A stretch of DNA of 64,000 nucleotides from Angiostrongylus vasorum (lineage: Eukaryota > Nematoda > Chromadorea > Rhabditida > Metastrongylidae), in the NCBI GenBank assembly GCA_018806985.1, contig JADANN010000439.1, positions 627,501-691,500 on the forward strand, read 5' to 3'. The translations under genes were made by a program, and so were the position numbers. Below are positions 1-9,884 of the stretch, piece by piece; position 1 is the stretch's first letter; every line of letters starts with the position of its first letter. The notes under the pieces were generated by a model. It made no database searches. It worked only from the letters and a program-made list of their open reading frames with translations, and had not been told where the DNA came from.

Positions 1-973
1 AGGGCCAATGGGGACAATCCCATGCTCATCACCGCCTGTTGGTCGAAAATCAAGCATTGTCAGCGATGACAGCTGTTTAAACACTGGCTAACTAAGAGAC
101 GACGTTTCAAGCTCAAATTTCAAGCGATCTCTATCCAGAGAAATTTTTGTTTACTATTTCGTTCACTGATTTTTTGGCTTCCAGCCTTCCATACAAGGAA
201 GCTCTTAGCTTTTTTCCTCAAAAATAGGAAGATAACACACGTTGAAACACTGCAAATGCAATCATTCGCTTATTTTTAACGAGGATCCTCTAACTTAACC
301 ATAGGTAACATTTCACAGAACTCAAGTAAACCACTGATGAAGGCACTCAAAAACCGCTCGCGTGGTTCTGACGTAGGTGGATGGGTATTTCATACGACCC
401 GAAATCCCTTGTAAGTACTTTTCAGACAATTTATTAATGCTTGTTGGATCGAAGTACACAATAAAATCTGTGAGGGAGTTGGCACGCCTACGCCCGAATT
501 CAGGAATTTGTCAACTTCTGTATAGAGGCTACATGGCAGTCCAACTCAGCCAAGGAATCCACACTCATCAACTCGAGATCCTCCACAAGCCAACTACCTG
601 TGTAATACACCACAGAAATGGCAAAGTGAATTGGGCTTCTGAAATTAAACGCAACGCTCCCTCTTTTTTCCAATAACATGAAACGTATTCAAAGAACATA
701 TCTTGGTATTGGGCAAATCCTTCGACTTCACGGAAAGAACACGTGGTAGTTTGAACATGTCTACGAAATGGCACAAAGCAATGATTAAGAGATGCGGAAG
801 CTGCTCGACTGTGCCTAATAAGCATGAATAAGGTACATACAAAATCAGCTCCGTAGCATTTTGCTTACAGTTCTGAACAGAGGAAATGATCAATGACCAA
901 ATCCCTTTGTTTCAATACCAGCTAGGATTCAAAATATTTTGTTGCCTATGTAAACGTTGAGTATTAAAACCTG
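1..973 (+). promoter_or_regulatory. 5' flank of astacin gene A; third copy of the B/C upstream block
   Basis: This stretch is near-identical to 17411-18380 and 26057-27029, the upstream regions of genes B and C. Differences are almost all changes in run length (for example T-runs near 170 and 665). Short open frames (such as 377-676) recur in all three copies only because the DNA is the same, and nothing suggests they are coding. More diverged versions precede gene D (39450-40840) and gene E (49965-50740), so the whole block appears to be an old part of the duplicated gene unit. The identity continues rightwards through exon 1 of gene A and its left edge lies outside the window. Confidence 0.75.
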
Positions 974-1056
974 TATAAAAGTGGGGTCAATCAAAACAGA
1001 GTACTCAGTTTCTTTTCCTGTTTTCTTCTTGTAAGGACCGCTTTTATCGTTTCAGA
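974..1056 (+). promoter_or_regulatory. Core promoter and trans-splice acceptor of gene A
   Basis: A TATAAAAG box lies at 974-981. An initiator-like TCAGTT at 1005-1010 is at the usual 30-bp spacing. The start codon at 1057 follows TTTATCGTTTCAG (ending at 1055) by a single base, the arrangement of a nematode spliced-leader acceptor. The predicted outron would be only about 50 nt. The same layout occurs before genes B, C, D and E. TATA use and trans-splicing are inferred from sequence only. Confidence 0.65.
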
Positions 1057-3747
1057 ATGAGGGTTTTACTACTCGCATATGTTGCTGTCTTTGTCAACAG
1101 CGAAAAAAAGCTTTGAAGAAAAATTGAAGGAAGGAAATCAGTTGCTCAAAAATGTATGTAAGAAGATTTGATCAGTTGAAATCCCCGAATGTAGTCATCA
1201 GCTATTGTCGTTTAAATATATCACTTTTTTAGGATCCAAATGCGGATGATACGATGGAATTTCTTGCGAAATTGCACACCATGGAAAAAGAAATCAAAGA
1301 CGAATACACTGTGTCTACAAAGCCGGATGCCGACGTATTGAGAGCGATGAAGGTGAGCACATGATTTCACGGAGGGACCACACCGATGTAGTAAATCCGA
1401 ATCTTTAGAATTATGCGGACATCAAGCAGGCTCACATAAGACCAACGGGCGACACTATCGAAGAGGTCAATAAAAAAAGCAAAGTCGATACTGCGTTGTT
1501 CCAAGGAGACATAATTCTAACAAAGTTCGTTCATTTTTGGAGGTCCGCTCGCCAATCATCTCGTCTCTTTATGTTCTCCTTTGGCCTTCAGACAGCAAGC
1601 CGAGGAGATCATGGGGGACATCAATGACAAAGAAGGCAATCGCAGAAAGCGACAAGCTTACGTCGACGAAAAATATCCAAAGACTATTTGGTCTAATGGA
1701 GTGACTTTCACCTTTTGGAATGCATGTATGTCTCTACGTCTTTTATTTTCGCATTGTGGTAACATGTAAGCCAGATCATAACTCTTATAACGCAGTTCAG
1801 CTGCGGCAGCGAGAAGAGTGTTCAAAAAAGCTGCAGCATTGTGGGGTTGGGAGACATGCATTAACTTCGGCGAGAGCTTCGCAGGTGAGATCGAATGAAA
1901 AAGCAGAAAACAGTGGAATGTTTAAAGCTCAACAATTACCCAACAAACGGATTTTTAGCTAAAGCGGAGTCGGATAGAATATTAGTTGTGGAAAGTGTAG
2001 GATGTTGGTCGCACATCGGGAGAATTGGAGGAGAACAGCTTCTTTCACTTGGGCAGGGATGCGAGGCGGTATGTTTGACCATTAGTTTTTTTAAAAAATT
2101 CCATTTCGAATCCTTTTGGTGCCCTTTGTGTCAGCGAGTGGTTGTGAGACTTTTGAATTGACCCGTAACGAAATGAAGTGCTGACATCGTGCAGACCGGA
2201 ATTGCCGTGCACGAGATCGGCCATGCCCTGGGTCTGTACCACACTCAGTCGAGATACGATCGTGACGATTTCATCACTCTTTATGCGAACAATATCGAAG
2301 TAAGTTAACGATAGGCTATTATTGTGGGTTTCCATTAGCAAGATATGATTTCAGCCCGGTTGGGAGAGTCAGTTCGTTAAGCAAACCGAGAAAAACCAAC
2401 TACAATTATAACATCACATACGATTACGGAACCATTATGCATTATGGCGCAACCGGGTTGGTAAAACTTAATTGTTTTGTGAGAAATAGCAACATAACGA
2501 TGATGGCTTCAACTGCAGTGCCTCAGCCAACAATGAACCCTTCATGATACCTCGCGACATCAACTTTTTGCCAACCCTCGGGTCGCATTTCCTTTCATTC
2601 TACGAGAAACTTATGATCAATATGCACTATAAAATGCCTCGGTGAGACGTTTTATATTCACTCATTTGATTGGTTGCCATTTCCCTCATCGTTGGCTGAA
2701 AACAAGCATTGAATTCTAAACAACCTAGACAAATGCACTGAAGGCTCATCGGCAAAGTGCGAGAATGGCGGGTTCCCTCATCCAAGAGACTGCTCGAAAT
2801 GCTCTTGCCCTAGCGGATATAGCGGAAAGCTCTGTAATGAAAGGGTAGGAAGATGAAACTTCCTTACGCTTCATTCTAAAGGAAAGAATAAGTTAGCGCG
2901 CTTTTTTTCAGCCATATGGGTGCGGTAAGACACTAACTGCAACAGAATCGTACCAAACCCTCAACGACACCGTCGGCCGATGGGATTATCATCCTGAAGG
3001 CGACAACGACGACTTTTACATGTGCAACTATTGGATCCAGGTTTATCAATCCAATATGCTGGACTGAATTAACAATAATTTTCCAGCAGTTCATTGTTTA
3101 AGGGACCAGCTGGTTCGACGATTGAAGTGGTACTTGATGATTATACTGAAAATTTGGGTCTTGACGGATGCGTCTTCGCTGGTGTTGAGATTAAAACGTT
3201 AGCTGATAAGCGTCACACTGGTTACAGGTAAACACGCGGCATCACAGATTTGTGTCTTTCCAAGGTTCAGTTATTAAAAAGTGTTCAGATTCTGCTCTCC
3301 TAAATACGCTGGAACAACCTTAGTGTCTACGCACAACATCGTGCCAGTAATTACTTGGAGCAAGGTCTACCAGGCTAACACCGTTTTGCGCTATAGAATT
3401 GGTAGTGCATACATAATACCTCAGGATTTTGAAATTTTCCTAGAATAATCTAGTTGAATTTAATATTACAGCTTCCTTTGGCCCGGCAACATCAGAACCA
3501 ACACCTCAACCAACCCCTCGACCAACACCTCAGCCGTCATCTGAAAGAACACCTCGTCCAACACGCCAGCCCAAGAAGGGCTGCAAAGACCATTTCCTGT
3601 AGGTTTCATTATTGAGCATCCGCTAGTTCTTCATAGTGATCGAAATGTCGTTTAGATGCACCATGCTGGAGAAATTTGGTTTTTGTGATACTTCTGAATA
3701 CAAGCTGAAATTCAAACAGAAGGTTTGCCCCCGGTTTCTGTGCGTAA
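1057..3747 (+). CDS. Astacin-family secreted zinc metalloprotease A (astacin-EGF-CUB-TP linker-Cys tail), 15 exons
   Basis: Predicted secreted zinc endopeptidase (M12A). Exons: 1057-1153, 1233-1352, 1409-1524, 1592-1725, 1801-1884, 1959-2068, 2195-2299, 2355-2456, 2519-2641, 2729-2844, 2912-3040, 3103-3227, 3289-3401, 3472-3598, 3656-3747. Residues 1-15 form a signal peptide (MRVLLLAYVAVFVNS). The propeptide ends at a furin-like RRKR (128-131). The catalytic domain has [11 protein letters not shown] at 226-236 and the Met-turn MHYG at 283. EGF is exon 10 (330-368), CUB exons 11-13 (369-490), then a Thr/Pro linker and a five-cysteine ShK-like end. Four one-base excesses break the frame: A-runs at 1103-1109, 2391-2395 and 2631-2634, and a C-run at 3728-3732. 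Discounting them gives exactly 562 codons plus stop, and the last one restores the family ending C-A-stop. The body resembles gene D, but the 5' end is identical to B/C. Either a functional gene with consensus errors or a young pseudogene. Confidence 0.85.
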
Positions 3748-3764
3748 CGGTTATTTTCTTCACT

Positions 3765-3770
3765 AATAAA
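3765..3770 (+). terminator. Polyadenylation signal of gene A
   Basis: AATAAA, 18 bases after the predicted stop at 3745-3747. The same spacing holds in the other four genes. Confidence 0.7.
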
Positions 3771-4014
3771 CTCATTTATGCGGATGTCTTTGAACACCCA
3801 CACACGTGCGTAGTATGGTATATACACACTCTTACTATTACAAATACTTGGACGGCAGGCTTCACAAGTTATGCGGGCTCCAGTATATTTTTCCCTTTTT
3901 TTGCACTTACTGATTTGTGTTCTTCAGTGTTGAGTTGTGGAGGAAATCAAACATGTGAGTAGTCAGTATGTTGCAGACTATTAAGCTGGCACAAAGTTGC
4001 TATCAACGTTTTGC
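3771..4014. other. 3' spacer of gene A, no gene recognised
   Basis: An AT-rich stretch holding the end of an open frame that runs on from exon 15 only because of the extra C at 3728-3732. No motif was recognised. Confidence 0.5.
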
Positions 4015-4056
4015 TCTGCTAACGTTTCGACGTCTTCGTCTTCTTCACAGCCGATT
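4015..4056 (-). ncRNA. Decayed hammerhead-like motif (GACG-AAGA-CGTC hairpin)
   Basis: On the minus strand a perfect 4-bp stem GACG/CGTC with an AAGA loop is followed by GAAAC, as in stem II and the GAAA strand of hammerhead ribozymes carried by Penelope-like elements. The 5' core reads GTGAAGA where CTGANGA is expected, so the first core base appears mutated. This is probably a relic of an old terminal repeat. Related hairpins lie near 9620 and 35900. Confidence 0.4.
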
Positions 4057-5840
4057 GATAAGAGTCAATGGTCCACCGTCGTTCATTCTTGCTATGGGTT
4101 GTCGTTGTCTCATCGAGATGAATCCAGTGCAGTTGGGTATCTCTCGAATGAAAGAAAAAGGCAAAAATACTTGGGTGGTTTTTGCAACTTTTCGCCAGCA
4201 ACGTAATGGTACTAGCGTTAGGTGCATCCTCAAAAAGGGCTTTATTAGGAACCGTGCTTCAAAGATATTCAAGTTCCGATTTTCCACATATGCTGGAACA
4301 ATTAGTTCTTCCCATAAAACATCGTCTATCAACCCACCAATACTCTGTGACTGGGACCGTCAATTCTTTTTAGTAGAAATTAATGAAGTGTTTCCTAAAT
4401 TATCTAAAGAGGTATGGAACACTACGGCTTCCGCTTGTTCATATCTTTTTTTTTCGTATGTTAGGCAACCACTAAATGTCCTGCTTGGTCAGAAATATCG
4501 TTCAGGTTCCTAATGATGGCGATATTATGCTTTCGTAGTTATTCTAATCAGAATGTGAAGTTCAGCTAAATGCTCTAACTGGGCTTCTTGCATAATCGTC
4601 AATTTCTTCACGAACAAGTCCACATATATAGAGGTAGGGAACTGGTTAATGATGTAGTACATTAGAAAGCAAGGTCCTAGTTCGGATCTCCGTCGAACGT
4701 CCTCCTCCAATCCATGTGGGAATGCCTTAGCCTGGCTTTCTCCAAGTTTGTAAGAAGAATCGACTTCACCAGTAAAATAGCAGCCGAAACAAGACGCAAG
4801 AAGTTTGTAGACCGTTGTGCATTATGAATGCGGAGAAAACGAATCGAATTCAAGAAGTGCTAGAATTCGTGATGACCGGTCATGTAAGACGAATCGAGAA
4901 TGAACACATATTTGCACACTGACGGTCATTGTATCGCATATACAGGTCAGTACCACCAAATATTAATGCTTGATAGGTGGGCTGTGTGAAATCTATGAAC
5001 AGGCCTCCCAACAATCCCTAGGCATTAACAGCTTTAGTAGTCACCGTATCGACCCTGAAGACCTAACCTCCAGTTTTTTTTAGTAGAATTTCTCCCAGCA
5101 TTCTTTAACCTCCACAAAATGAACGGCTGATGAACACCCTAAAGAGAGAATGGTTTATTGTCACTCATTTCCAATAATACCGTGTTTCTTAGGGTTCACT
5201 ACTACCCTGGGAGCAGATTTCCCTTATACTTAAGAGTGAGCTAACTAACCGGTAACTATCATCTTCACTTTAAGAACCTAGTTGGAACAGTTAATCCTTA
5301 TAAATTCGTTTACGCATAACGCACGAGAGTTCAGTTTGAGCGGCTATCGCTATATCGTCTGCGCCAATAATACATATGCAATAATGCAATAATACAGATA
5401 AGAGGAAGTGCACAGCATCCAGTGCATCTTTTTTGCAATCCCCCTTTCATCGGTTTGTTTAGCCATACAGATCATTTTCGGAGCAGTGCTTGTTTTCAAT
5501 CAACAGCTTATCGGTCTTTGTTAGACACAGCCCTTGAAAAGCTGCTCCTTTGAGTGAACAATTCACGAAGCACCTTTTTTCGGGCGAACTCACTTTCTGG
5601 CGAGAGGACATCACTGCTGAAGAGATTATATACCGCGGAGACTGCCGTCTGTGAAAGATGCTCAGAGATTTCTCCTCTGATATACTTCAGTACTGAAGTT
5701 CGACGCTTATGGAGACCCTTTTGCTGTGATAAAAGGATAAATAATATGGAAGGTAAAATTTCGCAATAAAGGAAGACTTTTCGGAATGCCTTGGATTCCA
5801 CGAAGCATGGGTTCATAAATGTGTTTCATCATCATGTTTG
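4057..5840. other. Spacer without recognised gene
   Basis: A 181-aa open frame (3968-4513) crosses the start of this region, but it has no recognisable domain and no conserved copy elsewhere in the window. Weak similarity to the SINE-B tail is visible around 4720-4830 (cf. 38165). The rest is AT-rich and unassigned. Confidence 0.4.
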
Positions 5841-5844
5841 ATTT

Positions 5845-6650
5845 TATTTACTGCGTATTCTTTTTTTATTGCAGGGTACCACCTCACCTGTATCAGCTGT
5901 CGTCCCATTGATCGCCGAATTACTCAAGCGGGCGGCAGTAAATCCTCCATTTCTCTCTGTCGTGTACAAGAGTAATTTAGTGGTCCTCCTCGCTCTACGG
6001 GCTCGTTGAGCATGATATATTTCTTTTAGGGTTTTCAAGAAGAACTCTGACCATCGCGTCGGCGGTCACTCTGCAGTACGTTGACATCCCAAGCAATCCA
6101 GTCACCAACGGCTCTTGTCCATCGGTTGTCGTTCATACGCATTACATTTCGGGTCCACCTTAACTCGGTAATTTGGCGTATGGAACGGCATCTCTGATTT
6201 GTGGTCGTTGACGCAGGTCGGAGATTCAGATCACTTCCCTTACTTGTGTGAAACGGGACACTACTAGCACCGTCGTTTCGACTGCGCGTTCAATAAAGCT
6301 GAGTGATCTTTCATCCTGCTTTCCCAGCGACCAGGTTTCTGACGCATGTGTTAAGGCAGGAAGCACCGTTGAGTCGAAAAGGTGGGCACGGAGTCGGATG
6401 TTCTTTGTTCTTTTCACTACATACTCGTTGCTCTTGAAAGCTCCCCAAGCTGCCCGTTTCCTTCTGTTCACTGTTCAGTTAAGTCGTTCGTCATGTTGGT
6501 ATCCCACCTAGATAGACGTAACTGGAGCATTTGGAGATATTCATTCCGCTGAGCGTGAATGGAACAGACGTAACCAATCCGTTCCTCATAAACATCGTTT
6601 TTTGTGAGATTTAGTCGACAACCAATTTCTTGTCTCTCTAACAAGAGAAA
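5845..6650 (-). pseudogene. RTE-type LINE reverse transcriptase, C-terminal fragment
   Basis: Read on the minus strand, several frames together show the late part of a nematode RTE-like reverse transcriptase. They contain IGCRLNLTKNDV near 6620, then RLRAHLFDSTVLPALTHASETWSLGKQDE (central part about 6310-6390), a FTQVRE stretch near 6240, and MNDNRWTRAV near 6130. No single frame spans them, so the copy is dead and 5'-truncated. These late RT and post-RT segments are typical of RTE elements that are abundant in strongylid genomes. A second, + strand fragment lies at 44490-44900. Confidence 0.7.
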
Positions 6651-6755
6651 CGACAAACTCCTTCTCAGCTTGGGAGAATCCCCCCGCTTTACATGGCAGT
6701 CCGACACCCAGGACCGCCTCCCAGCCACGATTATGCGGTAAACCGTTGGATGGAC
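6650..6755 (+). repeat. Fragment of dispersed repeat R3
   Basis: A short stretch with the same words (CAGCTTGGGAGA, CTCCCAGCCACGAT, GCGGTAAACC) as the fuller copies at 7636-8020 (minus) and 39062-39450 (plus). It abuts the RTE fragment. Confidence 0.55.
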
Positions 6756-6759
6756 TATA

Positions 6760-7630
6760 GAGAATACCTAAATGTACTACGCATAAGTAGGAACATACTT
6801 CGAAATGCTGACAGAAATGTGATTTAACGACGGAACATTATAGCAGATGTTTAACAGGAACAGTAATAGACGAAAAAGTGGTAGTAAAACCAAAAGAAAA
6901 AAAGAAAGCAAAAAGTTGTTGAAGTGAACTAAAATCTACTAAAGAAAACCCATAGAGCGATAGAGCAAACTCTCTCCCACAACATTATCATAAACGGAAC
7001 TCATCAGATCCTCCAATTATTGAAGAATCATGGTTTGTTAATGAAGAAACGCCATCGTGCGTTATTTGCTGAAAGCAAATGGTGAACGAGTTGTACAAGT
7101 CCGTACCCGACATGAAGCAATGCGCAATTTCATGTTGCAACTGCATAGGATTGAACATCGAACGTTATTTGTTAACGCCAGCCTTAAGAGTGCTAGAGAG
7201 TAGTGATGTTAGAATTAACTAGTACCATGCAAATGGAAGTAGGAATTCGTAACTTTATGATTTTTTGTGAGTCAAAGAAACGTCATTCTCTTAAAACGAC
7301 TGGTTGACAAGCGTCAACATCGAATGTGGATGTCAAGAAGTCAAGGGCGCAATCGATCCAATATTCAGACTTCAAGAAAGTTCTTGGAAAATATGAGACC
7401 CCTCAGTCGATCAGACGAGCATGGATCAATCGGTGGCACCGTGGCATGTGGTAGGAACAAACGGAAACTATTTGCGAGAGCTCAAATCATTAAGCAGATG
7501 AAGAGACCAGTTGGTTTGTCCCGAACATTATTATACTCTTTTAAAGTAACAGTGCAAAGTATCTTCTAGAAGTTTTGGACTACCAAAACTCCTGAAGAAA
7601 TTTAGTTGCAGAAAATTATGGGGAGTTATC
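6760..7630. other. Spacer without recognised gene
   Basis: The 100-aa open frame at 7267-7569 has no recognisable domain, no signal peptide and no second copy in the window. Nothing else stands out. Confidence 0.4.
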
Positions 7631-7635
7631 AGTAA

Positions 7636-8020
7636 GCCTCCCAACGGTTTACCGCCTCATCGTGGCTAGGGGGTGTTCCTGGGCATCGGGCTGCGATGTA
7701 CGGCGAGGGATTCATCCCTCTGGTAGGGTCTCCCAAGCTGAGAAAGACTCCGGCGTTTCCATAAGGAAGCTTAGCTAAGAGTAAACCAATGCCAGGATCC
7801 ACCACCGTCCTGGTATCAAAATCGCTGCCAAATCTCCTTCTGATCCACAAGGGCTGCGATTGCCTGTGGGGGGCGAAGGGCTGGGGCAGACTTTGGCCAG
7901 GCTGACCTCGGGATTTCAAGGAACCACAATGGCTTAACCAGAAAATCTCCGAAAAAATAGAGATTATGCTTGGGCTCGCACAACCAGTGAGGACGGCCCG
8001 TTCAAGTATCAAGTACCAGC
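7636..8020 (-). repeat. Dispersed repeat R3 with a 127-codon open frame
   Basis: The minus-strand copy of R3 contains an open frame of 127 codons (8012 to 7629) rich in Pro, Gly, Arg and Ser, ending with a PSHDEAVNRW-like stretch. The + copy at 39062-39450 keeps parallel text with frame breaks. Small pieces occur at 6650, around 58050 and 58550. The words CACTGGTTGTGCG and CTCAGCTTGGGAGA define the family. Its class is not recognised; a 5' part of a LINE is possible because it abuts RTE sequence near 6650. Confidence 0.5.
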
Positions 8021-8370
8021 AAACAAAAATCGTCAGTTAGTAAGACGTATAAAGTTCAGTTTTACTCCCAATTTTTTTCCAACCAGGAATTCAGTGCTCT
8101 TCAATTTCCCACTGTTACGATGCTTTAGGGTTATCGTATTACGGAATGCGTTGTATAAGAAACAGCGAGATAGAGTATGTATAAACTACTAAACACTTCT
8201 AAACAAATGCTCGCAGCATTGTAGTTGTACGGTAGACCATGGCGAAATATTTTAGTAAATAATAACCTATAGATCGACAATGCAAACCTCGCTTACAATT
8301 TTGGCAGCCCTCCTCAAACCTTCAAGTATTGTAGCTATCCATAATTTATTACCTACTGGCTAAAAAAAAG

Positions 8371-8650
8371 GCACGTGTGGCGAAGTGGTCGGAGGCGCCC
8401 TTCAGCACACACGGGATCCATCCCCACTTCGTTGTCCCACCACACCCTCCATTCCTCCAGAGTCGGCAGACTGGTACCATATCTGACTAGGAGCATACCA
8501 GCACTAGCTCGATATATCGGTGGGCCACCGCGAGTCACTGTAAAGGCCAGGTAAGCATTCAATCACTTCCAAACGATGCTTAGTGAAAAGTCGAATGCAC
8601 GGCGCATCCCTCAGGGATTGCTCAACGCTGACATCTTTATCCTTTTGTCG
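8371..8650 (+). repeat. SINE-A copy (tRNA-derived)
   Basis: The head has a Pol III A box-like GTGTGGCGAAGTGG and a degraded B box (GGGATCCATCCCC). The family body follows: a TCGGCAGACTGGTACC-like stretch, TCGATATATCGGTGGGCC, GTCACTGTAAAGGCCAG, and a terminal CATCCCTCAGGGATTG followed by ATCTTTATCC. Best full copy for comparison: 33961-34250. Confidence 0.7.
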
Positions 8651-8690
8651 TTTTAATGGCCAAAAATCAGAATTATTCTCTCTACGCTGT

Positions 8691-9400
8691 GCTTTACCAC
8701 ATAAGCCACTCCTGTTAATTCCACTGCTGATGCGAAAGCACTAAAACTCATTTGTGAAGTAAACATGCGAATACTGATATTTTAGGTAGGTAATTCCTGA
8801 TAGCTAGAGGACTTTTGGAGCTGAAAACATCACTAGTTTATAGAAGTATATGTTTTCTCCATCTAGAGGCATAATATTGCTGCTAAGTACCATATCTTGC
8901 CATAGTTCACATGCTAAATCCACTGCTATAAGCATATGGAAGTGTCTTACAGTTCATATTAAATAAGTTAATGTCTTCTTCTTAAGAATATGTGAGGTTG
9001 TTAGCAGCAAATCGTATTCAATGTTGCCGAAGTTTCGACAGTTCCGCTTCCTTCAGAGACTAGAATGGTCAAATTGACACGCAATCTACACAACTTTCTT
9101 AAGCACAGCATAAAAGCTTAAAATCCAAACTATTCTCGCAGAGGAATTTCCTTAGCAAAAGAAAACATTGGCGTGGGAAAGCCTTGAAGGGTTTTGGAAG
9201 GAGTGCCTTGCGATCATGAGTGACCTCGCGCCATACCTCAGGCTGTTTTGTGACCTGAATCTAGCACACTCCTCACCCAAGAGTCCGTTCGGCTGGCCTG
9301 TATTCATTAACTAGAAGACTTATAAAGAATAAAACGACGAGTAACAATACCTTAAAAACTGATATTCCTTTAACTTCGGTATGGATAATCAGTAATAACC
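8691..9400. other. Spacer without recognised gene
   Basis: AT-rich DNA with no long open frame and no recognised repeat. Confidence 0.4.
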
Positions 9401-9469
9401 TGCGCAAGTCTTAAGGATCGATTAGCTGCGAAAAGGAAGTTGTTATCACTGGACGATCACTATTATCAA

Positions 9470-9690
9470 CAACAACTGTTCTGTATAAAAGAGCATCGCC
9501 GAGTGAGGTTGCCTCATTTAAGCGGTGTTCTACTGAAGCATTTCCGACTGGATACGATGACAAAGATGCTATATTGAGAGTACGAAGAACTGTGGACATC
9601 GACTGGTGTCATCGACTCCTAAGAAGACGAAGACGTCGAAACATTAGCGGAATAAAGGTATTTATCAACCTCGTGTTAGCTTATTAAGGG
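9470..9690 (+). repeat. Solo relic of a Penelope-like terminal repeat with decayed hammerhead
   Basis: Near 9618-9650 the hairpin GACG-AAGA-CGTC is followed by GAAAC, preceded by CTAAGAA where CTGANGA would be expected, and followed by AATAAAGG and an ATCAACCTCGTGTTAGCTT stretch. The same succession (hairpin, GAAAC, AATAAA, TCTCGTGTCAGCTCA) occurs at 36360-36430, and a weaker one at 49740-49960. It is interpreted as a decayed terminal repeat because P2 and P3 carry the intact counterpart. Confidence 0.4.
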
Positions 9691-9884
9691 AAGAGTGCAT
9701 GACGACTAGACAAACCAAGGTTAAAGAGAAGTCGGTTTTAGAAATACATCCTCATTCGCATAAGAAATATCTTGTTTTAAACCCTCGTTGTTCTGTTGTT
9801 TATAAGTCCACCAGCTACTATTGGAAACCAGCTGGACAGAATCCTACATAGGTGAGAAATGGGCCTAGCTCAGATCAAGAAATC

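Noticed and set aside
377..676. A 99-codon frame repeated at 17786 and 26433, which looks conserved
   Set aside because: Its conservation comes only from near-identical DNA copies; the more diverged flanks of D and E do not keep the frame.
3636..3962. Extended C-terminus of gene A past 3747
   Set aside because: It arises only from an extra C at 3728-3732; the family pattern stops at 3745-3747.
3968..4513. 181-codon open frame
   Set aside because: No domain, no conserved copy, and it overlaps a hammerhead-like relic on the other strand.
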